Below, in pieces: positions 32,966 to 42,789 of a stretch of 64,000 bases of DNA (the first letter of the stretch is position 1; each line of letters opens with the position of its first letter). Made by a program: the position numbers and the translations under genes. The DNA comes from Sphingomonadaceae bacterium (GTDB lineage: Bacteria; Pseudomonadota; Alphaproteobacteria; Sphingomonadales; Sphingomonadaceae), in assembly GCA_027533105.1 (NCBI GenBank), contig JAPZTW010000010.1:1-64000 (forward strand), in the 5' to 3' direction. The notes beneath the pieces were generated by a model. The model ran no database searches. It was not told the origin of the DNA and saw nothing but the letters and a program-made list of their open reading frames with translations.

Positions 32966-32985
32966 ATATAAAGGATTCTTTATAT
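32966..32985 (-). promoter_or_regulatory. 20-bp palindrome upstream of metK (SahR-like operator)
   Basis: ATATAAAG-GATT-CTTTATAT, perfect 8+4+8, ending 11 bases before the metK start codon, in the 37-base gap after lnt. ATATAAAG-N4-CTTTATAT sequences have been linked with ArsR-family SahR control of methionine-cycle genes in alphaproteobacteria; that link is from memory and should be verified. The palindrome itself is unambiguous. Confidence 0.7.
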
Positions 32986-32992
32986 GCCTCCT

Positions 32993-34561
32993 CTAGCCCG
33001 GTCGGCGGCGGCTGGCAACCAGTGCCGCGACAAGAAGTGCTATTGCCCAGCCAAGCGGTAACAGGTTGCCAAGATTGGCAAACAGCGTCGGCGGCAGCGC
33101 CTGCGGCACCTGTCCGTCGAGCCGTCCGGCCCGGTGGCGCGGCACGTGGGCGCGAACCACGCCGCGCGCATCGATCACCGCGCTGATCCCGGTCGTGGTG
33201 GAACGCAGCACCGGCAGCCCTTCCTCGATCGCGCGCAGCCGCGCCTGGGCCAGGTGCTGCGGCGGGCCCCAGGCGCCGAACCAGCCATCGTTGGACGGGT
33301 TGAACAGGTAATCGGGCCGATCGGCGCGATCGACCACCTGGCCCGAAAAGATGATCTCGTAGCAGATCTGCACCCCGGCCTTGCCGAACTGGCCGAGGCT
33401 CAGCGAGCGCGGCCCCGGCCCTGGCCAGAAATCGATCCCGCCCGGCACCAGCCGCTCCACCCCCAGCGGCTCCAGCAGCCAGCGCAGCGCCAGGTATTCG
33501 CCATAAGGAACCAGGTGGGCCTTGGCATAGCTGCCCCGGATCGCGGCTTCGCCATCGAGCGCGGTGACGGAATTGCGCGCGCCGACCGCCCGGCCCTTGT
33601 CGATCTCAAGGTCGACCGTGCCGGTCAGCAGCATGGCCTCCGGCCCGATCGCCCGGGCGATCCGCTGGCGGGCGAGGACCGGGTCGGCGCCATAGGTGTC
33701 GAGATAATAGCGCTCCGGATAGCCCTCGCGCAGGTAATCCGGTACCCCGGATTCGGGCCAGAGGACCAGCCGCTGGCCCTGCTGTGAAGCCGGGTGGGAG
33801 AGCGCGGCATAGCGCTCGAACTGCCATTCGAACCAGGCCGGGTCGTTCAGCACTTCCTGCCGGATATCGGGCTGGACCAGGGTATAGCCCTGCTTGCCGG
33901 GGCGGTCGGGCAGGCTAGCGAGTTGTGGCAGGAGCAGCGCGGCGAGCGGAACGGCCACCAGCAGCGCACCGGCCCCGTCGCGCTTGCCGCGCACCGCCGC
34001 CGCCCACCAGCAGGCGGCCAGCAGCACGACCAAGCCAGACAGGGCATAGGTCCCCAGCCAGGGCAGCAGCAGGGCGAGGCCGGGGCGCTCGAACGGCCCC
34101 AGCGCGGCCACGCCCAGCGGGTTCCAGGCAAAGCCGGTAAAAACCCAGGCCCGGAGCCACTCGCTGACGATCCAGCCGCCTGCAAAAGCCAGCGCCATGG
34201 CCAGCGCATTGCGCCGCGCCCACCAGCCAGCCAGCGCCGCCAGGGCGGGATAGACCGCGAGATAAAGCGAAAGCAGAACCACCGCCACCCAGCCCAGCCA
34301 GGCCGGCATATTGGCCTGATAGGTAAAGGCCGTGGCGATCCAGTTGTTGCCGATCGTGAAGTGGCCGATCCCGAAGCACCAGCCGATCAGCGCGGCCTGT
34401 TTCCAGTGCGGCGCGGCGCGGATCAGCGCGATCAGCCCGGCCAGCGCCAGCAGCGTCAGCGGCCAGAAGCCCAGCGGCGCAAAGCCGGTGGCCGCCAGCG
34501 CGCCGAGCGCCAGCGCGGCCTTGCGCGGGTGGCCGAATGCAAGGTCCAGCCAGCGGCGCAA
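32993..34561 (-). CDS. lnt: Apolipoprotein N-acyltransferase
   Basis: A 522-residue inner-membrane enzyme that adds the third acyl chain to lipoproteins. Residues 1-210 hold the membrane helices (HPRKAALALGALAATGFAPL and following). A periplasmic nitrilase domain comes next, with the catalytic triad visible as Glu270 (LVLWPESGVP), Lys347 (YAKAHLVPYGEY) and Cys400 (GVQICYEIIF). The last helix lies at residues 495-515. It is consistent with the lipoproteins encoded nearby (6020-6475 and 20471-20713). It lies 7 bases after the DUF4167 gene in the same direction. Confidence 0.96.
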   Translation of the reverse strand: MRRWLDLAFGHPRKAALALGALAATGFAPLGFWPLTLLALAGLIALIRAAPHWKQAALIGWCFGIGHFTIGNNWIATAFTYQANMPAWLGWVAVVLLSLYLAVYPALAALAGWWARRNALAMALAFAGGWIVSEWLRAWVFTGFAWNPLGVAALGPFERPGLALLLPWLGTYALSGLVVLLAACWWAAAVRGKRDGAGALLVAVPLAALLLPQLASLPDRPGKQGYTLVQPDIRQEVLNDPAWFEWQFERYAALSHPASQQGQRLVLWPESGVPDYLREGYPERYYLDTYGADPVLARQRIARAIGPEAMLLTGTVDLEIDKGRAVGARNSVTALDGEAAIRGSYAKAHLVPYGEYLALRWLLEPLGVERLVPGGIDFWPGPGPRSLSLGQFGKAGVQICYEIIFSGQVVDRADRPDYLFNPSNDGWFGAWGPPQHLAQARLRAIEEGLPVLRSTTTGISAVIDARGVVRAHVPRHRAGRLDGQVPQALPPTLFANLGNLLPLGWAIALLVAALVASRRRPG

Positions 34562-34568
34562 GCGGCTG

Positions 34569-35372
34569 TCAGTTCACCGTTTCGAGCGTCTCGCCGGCAT
34601 CGTCGCCGGCGCGCGGCTTGCGCGGACGGCCCCGGCGCGGCTTGGCCTCGCCATCGGCCGAAGCTTCGGCAGCGGGCGCTTCATCGCGCGGCGCACCGAT
34701 TGCGGGCGGCAGCAGGCTGGGATCGAGGCCCGGAGCCTCGGCTTCCCCGCCCCGGTCCTCACGGCGTTCGCGGCTGTCACGGCGGGGGCGCAGGCCCCGG
34801 TTGCCGCGCTCTTCGCGGCCACCCCGATCATCGCGCCCACCACGTTCGTCACGGTTCCCGCGATCGCTACGGACAAAGGGATTCTCGGGCGGTTCATAAG
34901 GATTGCGGCGCGGTTCCTCGCCGGCCTCGTCCTCTGCGCCGCGCGGTTCATCGTCACGGTCACGCTCTTCGCGGCGCGGGCGATCCTCGCGCTCACGGCG
35001 GGAATAGACCGGCTGGTCGAAGCTCGGGAAATCGTTGTTGTCGCCGAACTCGCCGGCATCGTCAGCATCGTCGCGCTCACCCTCGCCGCCGTCCGGCCAG
35101 CGTTCGTCACGCGGGCGGCGCTGCTCTTCCTGGCGCAGGCGCTGATCGGCGATCACGCGGAAATAGTGGTCGGCGAACTGCAGGTAGTATTCCGACTGCA
35201 CCCGGTCGCCGTTCATGTGCGCGTCCTGCGCCAGCTTGCGATACTTCTCGAGCAGCTGGGGCGCATTGCCGCGCGCCCGGCTGTCGATCCGGTTGAGCTG
35301 CTGACCACCGCCGCCGCCACCCTGGCGATTGCCGCGACCACGGCGACGGTTATTCCCACGATTGTTGTTCAA
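34569..35372 (-). CDS. DUF4167 family protein
   Basis: A 267-residue highly charged protein. The conserved part is the N terminus: Arg/Gly/Asn-rich MNNNRGNNRRRGRGNRQGGG, then RGNAPQLLEKYRKLAQDAHM and GDRVQSEYYLQFADHYFRVI, the DUF4167 helical core (about residues 30-80). The remainder is low-complexity Arg/Asp/Glu-rich and probably disordered. The RGG-like tail suggests RNA or ribosome contact, but function is unknown. In alphaproteobacteria DUF4167 genes regularly follow prmC, as here, 204 bases away; the intervening 35373-35576 shows no other gene. Confidence 0.85.
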   Translation of the reverse strand: MNNNRGNNRRRGRGNRQGGGGGGQQLNRIDSRARGNAPQLLEKYRKLAQDAHMNGDRVQSEYYLQFADHYFRVIADQRLRQEEQRRPRDERWPDGGEGERDDADDAGEFGDNNDFPSFDQPVYSRREREDRPRREERDRDDEPRGAEDEAGEEPRRNPYEPPENPFVRSDRGNRDERGGRDDRGGREERGNRGLRPRRDSRERREDRGGEAEAPGLDPSLLPPAIGAPRDEAPAAEASADGEAKPRRGRPRKPRAGDDAGETLETVN

Positions 35373-35576
35373 GGGTGTCCGTTCCCTGTACCAGCGGCTG
35401 CACCGGAATTCCGGCTGCGGGGCCGCGTGACCCTTAGCGCCCCGGCAGCACGCATCGCTCGCCGGGGTTCCGACATCTGCAGCCTCTGCTGGCCAGCCTG
35501 GCCAGTATCATCGCAAATGCTGGAGTGAGCCGTGGGGACGCAAGCTTTGCGTGCCAGCCTCGGCCTGATTGGGCGA

Positions 35577-36459
35577 TTACGCGTTCACCGCCCCCTTGCC
35601 AAGCGCTTTCTTGAATTCCAGCACGCGCGGACGCCCGCCGAGGTCTTTGTGCAACACCGCCGCCAGCCCGGCCGCCGCGCCAATCGCGCTGACCGCCTCA
35701 GCCTGGGTGTGGCCGATCTCGACCAGCGCCACGCCGCCCTCGGCCAGCAGGGCGGGCAATTGCGGCACCAGCACGCGATAGTCGTCCAGCCCCTCCGGCC
35801 CGGCGAACAGCGCGCCCGCCGGTTCGTGCGCCGCGACATCGGGCATCAGCGCGGCATCGGCCTCGACATAGGGCGGATTGGCCAGGACCAGATCGAACGG
35901 CCCGCCCAGCCCATCGGCCCAGCCCGCCCGGTGCCAGTCTGCCTCCACCATCCGCGCCCGGGGGGTCAGCCCCAGCCGCTCGGCATTGGCGCGGGCCATG
36001 GCGACCGCGCTGTCAGACCGGTCGATCCCGACGCCACTCGCCTGCGGCAGTTCGTTCAGCACCGCCAGCAGCAGCGCGCCCGAGCCGGTGCCGCAATCGA
36101 GCACCCGCCGCGCATCGGGCCGGGCCTCCAGCGCAGCTTCGACCAGTGTCTCGCTATCCCCGCGCGGGATCAGCACATCGGGCGACACCATGAATGGCAA
36201 GCCAAAGAACTCTTGATGACCGCGAATATAGGCGACCGGCTCATGCGCCGCGCGGCGGGCGACCAGCGCGGCAAAGCCGGCCGGTTCCGGCTCGCGCATA
36301 TGGCGCAGGAACAGGTCGGACCGGCTGACCCCCAGCGCCTCGGCCATCAGCAGCTCGGCATCGAGCCTTGCACTGTCGGTCCGCGCGCCAAGCAGTTCGG
36401 TCGCGGCGCGGATCGCTTCGGCGACGGTTCGGTTCGGATCAGGCTTCACTCGCGCGCCA

Positions 36460-36467
<8 letters not shown>
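35577..36467 (-). CDS. prmC: Peptide chain release factor N5-glutamine methyltransferase
   Basis: A 296-residue AdoMet-dependent enzyme that methylates the Gln of the release-factor GGQ motif. The N-terminal helical domain (1-85) contacts the factor. [18 protein letters not shown] (residues 120-137) is the AdoMet motif I and NPPY (197-200) the catalytic glutamine-binding motif. The gene overlaps the 3' end of prfA by 8 bases, so enzyme and substrate are cotranslated. The ATG at 36467 sits inside prfA. Confidence 0.96.
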
Positions 36468-37524
<1,057 letters not shown>

Positions 37525-37544
37525 GGTCTTGATAAACTCATCTG

Positions 37545-37629
37545 GTCAGCCCGGACTTGTTCCGGGCCAGTGCTTTTCGTCCTCGCGGCCCTCAAAAGGA
37601 GCACCGCCCCGGAACAAGTCCGGGGTGAC
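37545..37629. repeat. Dispersed palindromic repeat, unit C (double hairpin)
   Basis: GTCAGCCCGGACTTGTTCCG (37545-37564, continuing GGC) and CCCCGGAACAAGTCCGGGGT (37607-37626, then GAC) are inverted copies 40 bases apart. The unit lies between hisS and prfA and reaches to within 3 bases of the hisS stop codon. Same family as units at 30898 and 31708. Confidence 0.8.
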
Positions 37630-37631
37630 TG

Positions 37632-38858
37632 CTAAAGGGTGAGTAGCGAGTGGATCAACCTTGTACGGTCATCATCGGCGTTTGCACCGCGCACGTTGAC
37701 CCACCTCGCCCCGTCGCGCTGCGAAATCGTCGCAATTCGGTGCGCGCCGAGCTTGGCAGCCTTGTCGAACCGCTTTTTTGGCGATCCTGAGGCGACCAAG
37801 TCAGCCGACACTCCAGCGCGCCGCAGGTTGGCGAGGCACGCGTTGGCAAAGTCGAGATAATCATCATGTTCGAGGACGAGCGCGACCTCTAGCACTTCGG
37901 GCGCCGTCTCCCCCACCAACATCGCCAGCCGCTCAACCCCCGCCGCCCAGCCGACCGCCGGGGTGTGCGCGCCGCCCAGGCTTTCCATCAGCCCGTCATA
38001 GCGCCCGCCGCCCAGCACGGTGCCCTGCGCGCCCAGCCGGTCGGTGACGAATTCGAAGGCGGTGTGGCGGTAATAATCGAGGCCGCGGACCAGCGCCGGG
38101 GCGCGGGTCCAGGCGACACCGGCGGCGTTGAGCCCGCTGGAGACCTTGCCAAAGAAGTCCTGGGCCTCGCCGCTCAGGTAATCGTCGATCTTCGGCGCGG
38201 CTGCGGTGAACACCTTGTCGCGCGGGTCCTTGCTGTCGAGGATGCGCAGCGGGTTGCGTTCCAGCCGGTCCTGCGAATCTTCGGACAGGTCCGCCTTGTG
38301 GGCGCGGAAATACTCGACCAGCGCGGCGCGCCAGGCTTCGCGGCTGGCCCCATCGCCCAGGGTGTTGAGCATCAGCGTGACGCCGTCCGCGATCCCCAGC
38401 TCCTTCAGCAGCTGGTCGGCCATGACCAGCAGTTCGACATCGGCCTGGGGTTCCGCCGCGCCGATGATCTCGGCGTCGAGCTGGTGGAACTGGCGATAGC
38501 GGCCCTTTTGCGGGCGCTCGTAGCGGAACAGCGGGCCGTGGGTGGCGACCTTCACCGGCGCATATTGCTGCCAGCCGTTGGTCAGGTAAGCGCGGCAGAT
38601 CCCGGCGGTGAATTCGGGCCGCAGGGTCAGCGAATCCCCGCCGCGATCCTCGAAGCTGTACATTTCCTTGGAGACGACATCGGTCGTCTCGCCGATCGAA
38701 CGGCTGAACACCTCGGTCTTTTCGAAGACCGGCATTTCGACCCGGCGAAAGCGGTAGAGCTTGCGGATCCGTTCGAAGGTTTCGACCACGTGCGCGAAAG
38801 CCTCGGCCTCTGCGCCGAAGATGTCCTGGGTGCCGCGGATAGCTTGAGGAGTGCTCAT
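37632..38858 (-). CDS. hisS: Histidyl-tRNA synthetase
   Basis: A 408-residue class II aminoacyl-tRNA synthetase. [20 protein letters not shown] opens with the RGTxD motif; motif 2 is [20 protein letters not shown]; the histidine-specific [13 protein letters not shown] and motif 3 [14 protein letters not shown] are present. The short anticodon-binding domain (about residues 325-408) makes it slightly shorter than the 420-430 average. The ATG at 38858 is the only start keeping motif 1 at the usual distance. First gene of the leftward housekeeping run. Confidence 0.97.
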   Translation of the reverse strand: MSTPQAIRGTQDIFGAEAEAFAHVVETFERIRKLYRFRRVEMPVFEKTEVFSRSIGETTDVVSKEMYSFEDRGGDSLTLRPEFTAGICRAYLTNGWQQYAPVKVATHGPLFRYERPQKGRYRQFHQLDAEIIGAAEPQADVELLVMADQLLKELGIADGVTLMLNTLGDGASREAWRAALVEYFRAHKADLSEDSQDRLERNPLRILDSKDPRDKVFTAAAPKIDDYLSGEAQDFFGKVSSGLNAAGVAWTRAPALVRGLDYYRHTAFEFVTDRLGAQGTVLGGGRYDGLMESLGGAHTPAVGWAAGVERLAMLVGETAPEVLEVALVLEHDDYLDFANACLANLRRAGVSADLVASGSPKKRFDKAAKLGAHRIATISQRDGARWVNVRGANADDDRTRLIHSLLTL

Positions 38859-38881
38859 GATGCAGCGCCCATAAGCTTCGC

Positions 38882-38908
38882 GCGAAAAAGTGGGAACCGG
38901 TTTTTCGC
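38882..38908. repeat. Inverted repeat upstream of hisS
   Basis: GCGAAAAA (38882-38889), 11-base centre GTGGGAACCGG, TTTTTCGC (38901-38908). AAAAACCGGTTCCCACTTTTT-type sequences recur in rhizobial and other alphaproteobacterial intergenic regions. Here it lies just ahead of hisS; a role as terminator or repeat element is inferred. Confidence 0.6.
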
Positions 38909-39008
38909 ATCCGGCCAAGCGCCAACTCGCAGCGCGACAACGACGCCCATCGAAAAGAGCGCAGGCGAATCTTGCAGGATCGCCTCGGCCCCGCCAGAAG
39001 GCCGCGCC

Positions 39009-40967
39009 ATGAAGATCGCCACCGGGACCATCATCGCCGCGCTGGGGCTTGCGCTTGCCGCCCCGGCCATTCCCGCCACCCTGTCCGCGCCCACGGCCGT
39101 GCCGCTGTCGCGCCAGGTGCCCGATGCGGTGGACACGCCCTATCCGGGCGGGACGATCGCGATCGATATCGACGCCACCGATACGCTGCGCGGGGTCTAT
39201 CGCATTACCCAGACCGTGCCCGTGGCCCCCGACACGCGCCGCCTGACGCTGCTGTTCCCGCAATGGCTGCCCGGCAATCACGGCCCGCGCGGGCCGCTGG
39301 CCGAACTGGTTGACGTGACCTTTACCAGCGGCGGCGAAGTGTTGCGCTGGAAGCGTGATCCGCTGGAACCCAACGCCTTCCACATCAACCTGCCCGCCGG
39401 AACGCGCGAAGTGGTGGCCAGGTTCATCCATACCAGCCCGCTGCAATCGAGCGAGGGCCGGATCACCATGACGCAGGAAATGCTCAACCTGCAGTGGGAG
39501 AAGATGACGCTTTATCCCGCCGGGCATTACGTGCGCCAGATCAGGGTGCGCCCCAGCGTGACCATGCCGGCCGGCTGGGAAGTGGCCGGAGCGCTCGACG
39601 GGTTGAAGCGCGAGGGCAACCGCTGGTCCTGGGGCGAGCACAGCTATGAAGTGCTGGTCGATTCGCCGCTGTTTGCCGGCAAGCATTTCCGCAAGTGGGA
39701 CCTGGGCCAGAATGTTACCCTCAACGTCATTGCCGACAAGCCCGAGCAGCTGGCGGCCAAGCCCGAGCAGATCGCGCTGCACCGGAACCTGATCACCGAG
39801 GCGCGGCTGGCCTTTGGCGCCAACCATTTCGACCGCTACGAATTCCTGCTGGCACTGACCGACCGGATGGGCGGAATCGGGCTGGAACATCACCGGTCGA
39901 GCGAGAACCAGCTGGAACCGGGCGCCTTTACCGACTGGGACCGGTTCGAATTCGACCGCAACCTGCTGCCGCACGAATATGCCCATTCGTGGATCGGCAA
40001 GTACCGCCGCCCGGCGCGGCTGTGGACGCCGGACTATCGCCAGCCGATGCAGGATGACCTGCTCTGGACCTATGAGGGGCAGGACCAGTTCTGGGGCACC
40101 GTGCTGGCCGCGCGGTCGGGCCTGCAGGGCAAGGACATGGTGCTGGGCATGCTGGCGACCTGGGCCGGCACCTTTGCCGAACAGCCGGGGCGGCGCTGGC
40201 GCTCGGTCGAGGATACGGGCCACGATCCGATCTTCGCCGCGCGCAAGCCCAAGCCCTTCCCCAGCCTGTCGCGGGGCGAAGACTATTACACCGAAGGCGC
40301 GCTGATCTGGCTGGAGATCGACCAGATCATCCGGCAGGGCACCGGCGGCAAGCAGTCGATCGACGATTTCGCCAAGCTGTTCTTCGGGATGCGCGATGGC
40401 GACTGGGGCCAGCTGACCTACGAAAACGACGAGATCATCGCCAAGCTGAACCAGGTCTATCCCCATGACTGGGCCGGGCTGATCGAACAGCGGATCAACA
40501 CCCCCGGCCAGCCCGCCCCGGTGCGCGGGATCGAGCTGGGCGGCTACAAGCTGGTGTGGAAGGAATACCCCAACCCCTTCGTCCGCGACGTGATGGCGGA
40601 TTCGAAGGTGCTGAACCTGACCCATTCGATCGGCCTGGTGATCGACAAGGACGCCCGGGTGACCGCAACCTGGTGGGACAGTCCGGCCTTCAAGGCGGGG
40701 ATCGTGACCGGGGCCACGGTGCTGGCGGTCAACGGCGTCGCCTATACTCCCGACGAACTGCGCAACGCGATCACCGCAGCCAAGACGGGTGGCCCGCTGG
40801 ACCTGCTGGTCAAGCGCGGCGACCGGTTCATCACCTACAAGCTGGACTACACCGGCGGCTTGCGCTGGCCCTGGCTGGAACGCGCCGCCCCCGGCACCGC
40901 GCCGACCGGGCTGGACCAGCTCCTGATGCCGCGCCGGCCTATGCCAAAAAGCAAGGCACGCAAGTGA
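39009..40967 (+). CDS. M61 family metallopeptidase with C-terminal PDZ domain
   Basis: A 652-residue exported peptidase. The signal peptide ([20 protein letters not shown]) is cut near residue 23. The N-terminal beta domain (about 35-240) precedes the thermolysin-like catalytic domain with HEYAH (322-326) and the downstream Glu in YEGQDQFWG, the zinc ligands of glycyl-aminopeptidases. A PDZ-like segment (about 545-625, [20 protein letters not shown]) may bind peptide C termini. It probably trims periplasmic peptides. Divergent from hisS, and followed 45 bases later by ppa. Confidence 0.92.
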   Translation: MKIATGTIIAALGLALAAPAIPATLSAPTAVPLSRQVPDAVDTPYPGGTIAIDIDATDTLRGVYRITQTVPVAPDTRRLTLLFPQWLPGNHGPRGPLAELVDVTFTSGGEVLRWKRDPLEPNAFHINLPAGTREVVARFIHTSPLQSSEGRITMTQEMLNLQWEKMTLYPAGHYVRQIRVRPSVTMPAGWEVAGALDGLKREGNRWSWGEHSYEVLVDSPLFAGKHFRKWDLGQNVTLNVIADKPEQLAAKPEQIALHRNLITEARLAFGANHFDRYEFLLALTDRMGGIGLEHHRSSENQLEPGAFTDWDRFEFDRNLLPHEYAHSWIGKYRRPARLWTPDYRQPMQDDLLWTYEGQDQFWGTVLAARSGLQGKDMVLGMLATWAGTFAEQPGRRWRSVEDTGHDPIFAARKPKPFPSLSRGEDYYTEGALIWLEIDQIIRQGTGGKQSIDDFAKLFFGMRDGDWGQLTYENDEIIAKLNQVYPHDWAGLIEQRINTPGQPAPVRGIELGGYKLVWKEYPNPFVRDVMADSKVLNLTHSIGLVIDKDARVTATWWDSPAFKAGIVTGATVLAVNGVAYTPDELRNAITAAKTGGPLDLLVKRGDRFITYKLDYTGGLRWPWLERAAPGTAPTGLDQLLMPRRPMPKSKARK

Positions 40968-41012
40968 GTTGATTGTTGCGATGCAGCATGGGCGCGGCTA
41001 AGGGCGCTGCCC

Positions 41013-41552
41013 ATGCGTATCGACCTCATTCCCGCCGGCGACAATCCGCCCGAAGAACTCAACGTCCTGATCGAAGTGCCGATTGGCGGCGAACCGGTTA
41101 AGTACGAATTCGACAAGGCCAGCGGCGCGCTGTTCGTCGACCGGATCCTGCACACGCCGATGCGCTATCCGGCCAATTATGGCTTTGTCCCCCACACCAT
41201 GGGCGAGGACGGCGATCCGCTCGACGCGCTGGTGATCGCCCGCTCGCCGATCATGGCCGGGGCCGTGATCAAGGTGCGGCCCGTGGGCGTGCTGCTGATG
41301 GAAGACGACAAGGGCGGGGATGAGAAGCTGGTCTGCGTGCCGCTCGATTCGACCTTCCCCTATTACCGCGAAGTGGTCGGCCACGATGACCTGCCGCCGA
41401 TCGTAACCCAGCAGATCGAGCACTTCTTCCAGCATTACAAGGATCTGGAACCCGGCAAGTGGGTGAAGATCAAGGGCTGGGGCGATGCGGCCGAGGCCAA
41501 GCGCCTGATCGTCGAGGCGATGGAACGCGCCAAGGGCACCAAGTACGCCTGA
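41013..41552 (+). CDS. ppa: Inorganic pyrophosphatase
   Basis: A 179-residue family I pyrophosphatase that hydrolyses PPi released by biosynthetic reactions. The metal-binding signature DGDPLDALVI (about residues 68-77) and the surrounding MRYPANYGFVPHTMGEDGDP, VKIKGWGDAAEAKRLI are intact and length is standard. The frame MRIDLIPAGDNPPEELNVLI begins at an ATG 45 bases after the M61 gene. It is followed by the carotenoid genes but need not be part of that operon. Confidence 0.97.
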   Translation: MRIDLIPAGDNPPEELNVLIEVPIGGEPVKYEFDKASGALFVDRILHTPMRYPANYGFVPHTMGEDGDPLDALVIARSPIMAGAVIKVRPVGVLLMEDDKGGDEKLVCVPLDSTFPYYREVVGHDDLPPIVTQQIEHFFQHYKDLEPGKWVKIKGWGDAAEAKRLIVEAMERAKGTKYA

Positions 41553-41607
41553 AGGTACGCCTAAAGGCCCGTTGCGTGCCGGTGCAGTGCCGCTAGAAGG
41601 CCTGCCA

Positions 41608-42789
41608 ATGACCGGTCGCCGCCACGATATTGCCATTGCCGGAGGAGGCCTGTCCGGAGGCCTGATCGCGCTCGCGCTGCGGCGCGCCCGGCCCGAGCTG
41701 GACGTGGTCCTGGTCGAAGGCGGGGCGGCAATCGGCGGCAACCACCGCTGGAGCTGGTTCGCCAGCGACCTCGACAGTGCGGGAACCGAACTGCTCTCCA
41801 CCCTGCGCCAGACCCGCTGGGACGCTGGTTATGATGTGGCGTTTCCCGCCCATCGCCGGACGTTAAGCACCGAATATCGTTCGCTTTCTTCGGCCGACTT
41901 CGCCGCCGGGCTGGCGCGCGAACTGGCTGCCAGTACGATCCGCTGCAACGCCCCGATCGCCGCGCTCGATGCCACCGGGCTGACGCTGGAAAGCGGCGAA
42001 CGGATCGCGGCGCGGACCGTGATCGACTGCCGCGGGTTCGAACCCACCCCGCACCTGGCGGGCGGCTGGCAGGTCTTCATGGGCCGCCACCTGCGCACCG
42101 CCACGCCGCACGGCCTGACCCGCCCGGTGATCATGGATGCCTGCGTTACCCAGCACGGCGCCTATCGCTTCGTCTATGTCCTGCCGCTGGCCCATGACGA
42201 GCTGTTCGTCGAGGATACCTATTACGCCGACAGCCCGCAGCTGGATCGGCGCGCCCTGTCGGGCCGGATCGACGCCTATTGCGCTGCGCAGGGCTGGCAG
42301 GGCGAGCTGCTGGGCCACGAAACCGGGGTGCTGCCGGTGGTGACCGGCGGCAACTTTGCCGCCTGGCAGGAAGGCCTGCGGGTACCCGGCGTGACCCGGG
42401 TCGGGGCGCGGGCCGGGTTCGTTCATCCCCTGACCAGCTATACCCTGCCCCAGGCGGCGGCGCTGGCCCGGCTGATCGCGCAGGAAGCAGACCTACCGGG
42501 CGAGCAACTGGCCGCGCTCGTTGAGGGTGAGGCGGCGCGGCACTGGCGCGGCACGGCCTTCTACCGCAAGCTGGGGGCCATGCTGTTTGGCGCGGGCGAG
42601 CCCGACCAGCGCTATCGCATTTTCGAGCGGTTCTACCGCTTGCCCGAACCCACGGTTGAGCGGTTCTACGCCGCCCGCTCCACCATCTCAGACATGGCCC
42701 GGGTGCTGGTGGGCAAACCGCCGGTGCCCGTGCTGGGGGCAATGCGCGCATTGCTTGCTTCCGGCGCGCCGATGGCCGAAAGAGCATGA
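41608..42789 (+). CDS. crtY: Lycopene beta-cyclase
   Basis: A 393-residue flavoprotein that closes the ends of lycopene to beta-carotene. IAIAGGGLSGGLIALAL (residues 8-24) is the dinucleotide-binding fold, and GGNHRWSWF, CRGFEP and FVHPLTSYTLPQA belong to the CrtY-type cyclases; the WSW-like aromatic segment matches the bacterial group. The ATG at 41608 is preceded by a modest AGAAGG. The stop overlaps crtI by 4 bases (ATGA). Product feeds zeaxanthin- or nostoxanthin-type pigment synthesis typical of yellow sphingomonads. Confidence 0.94.
   Translation: MTGRRHDIAIAGGGLSGGLIALALRRARPELDVVLVEGGAAIGGNHRWSWFASDLDSAGTELLSTLRQTRWDAGYDVAFPAHRRTLSTEYRSLSSADFAAGLARELAASTIRCNAPIAALDATGLTLESGERIAARTVIDCRGFEPTPHLAGGWQVFMGRHLRTATPHGLTRPVIMDACVTQHGAYRFVYVLPLAHDELFVEDTYYADSPQLDRRALSGRIDAYCAAQGWQGELLGHETGVLPVVTGGNFAAWQEGLRVPGVTRVGARAGFVHPLTSYTLPQAAALARLIAQEADLPGEQLAALVEGEAARHWRGTAFYRKLGAMLFGAGEPDQRYRIFERFYRLPEPTVERFYAARSTISDMARVLVGKPPVPVLGAMRALLASGAPMAERA

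Noticed and set aside
32956..32992. A SAM or SAH riboswitch upstream of metK
   Set aside because: The gap to lnt is only 37 bases and is filled by a palindromic DNA operator; there is no room for a riboswitch unless it lies inside lnt.
38859..40625. Leftward extension of the hisS frame to 997 codons
   Set aside because: The extension is antisense to the M61 peptidase gene; hisS starts at 38858 where the RGTQD motif lies at the usual distance.
37965..40967. 1000-codon rightward frame through hisS into the M61 peptidase
   Set aside because: Only the part from 39009 matches a protein family; the upstream part is antisense to hisS and low in information.
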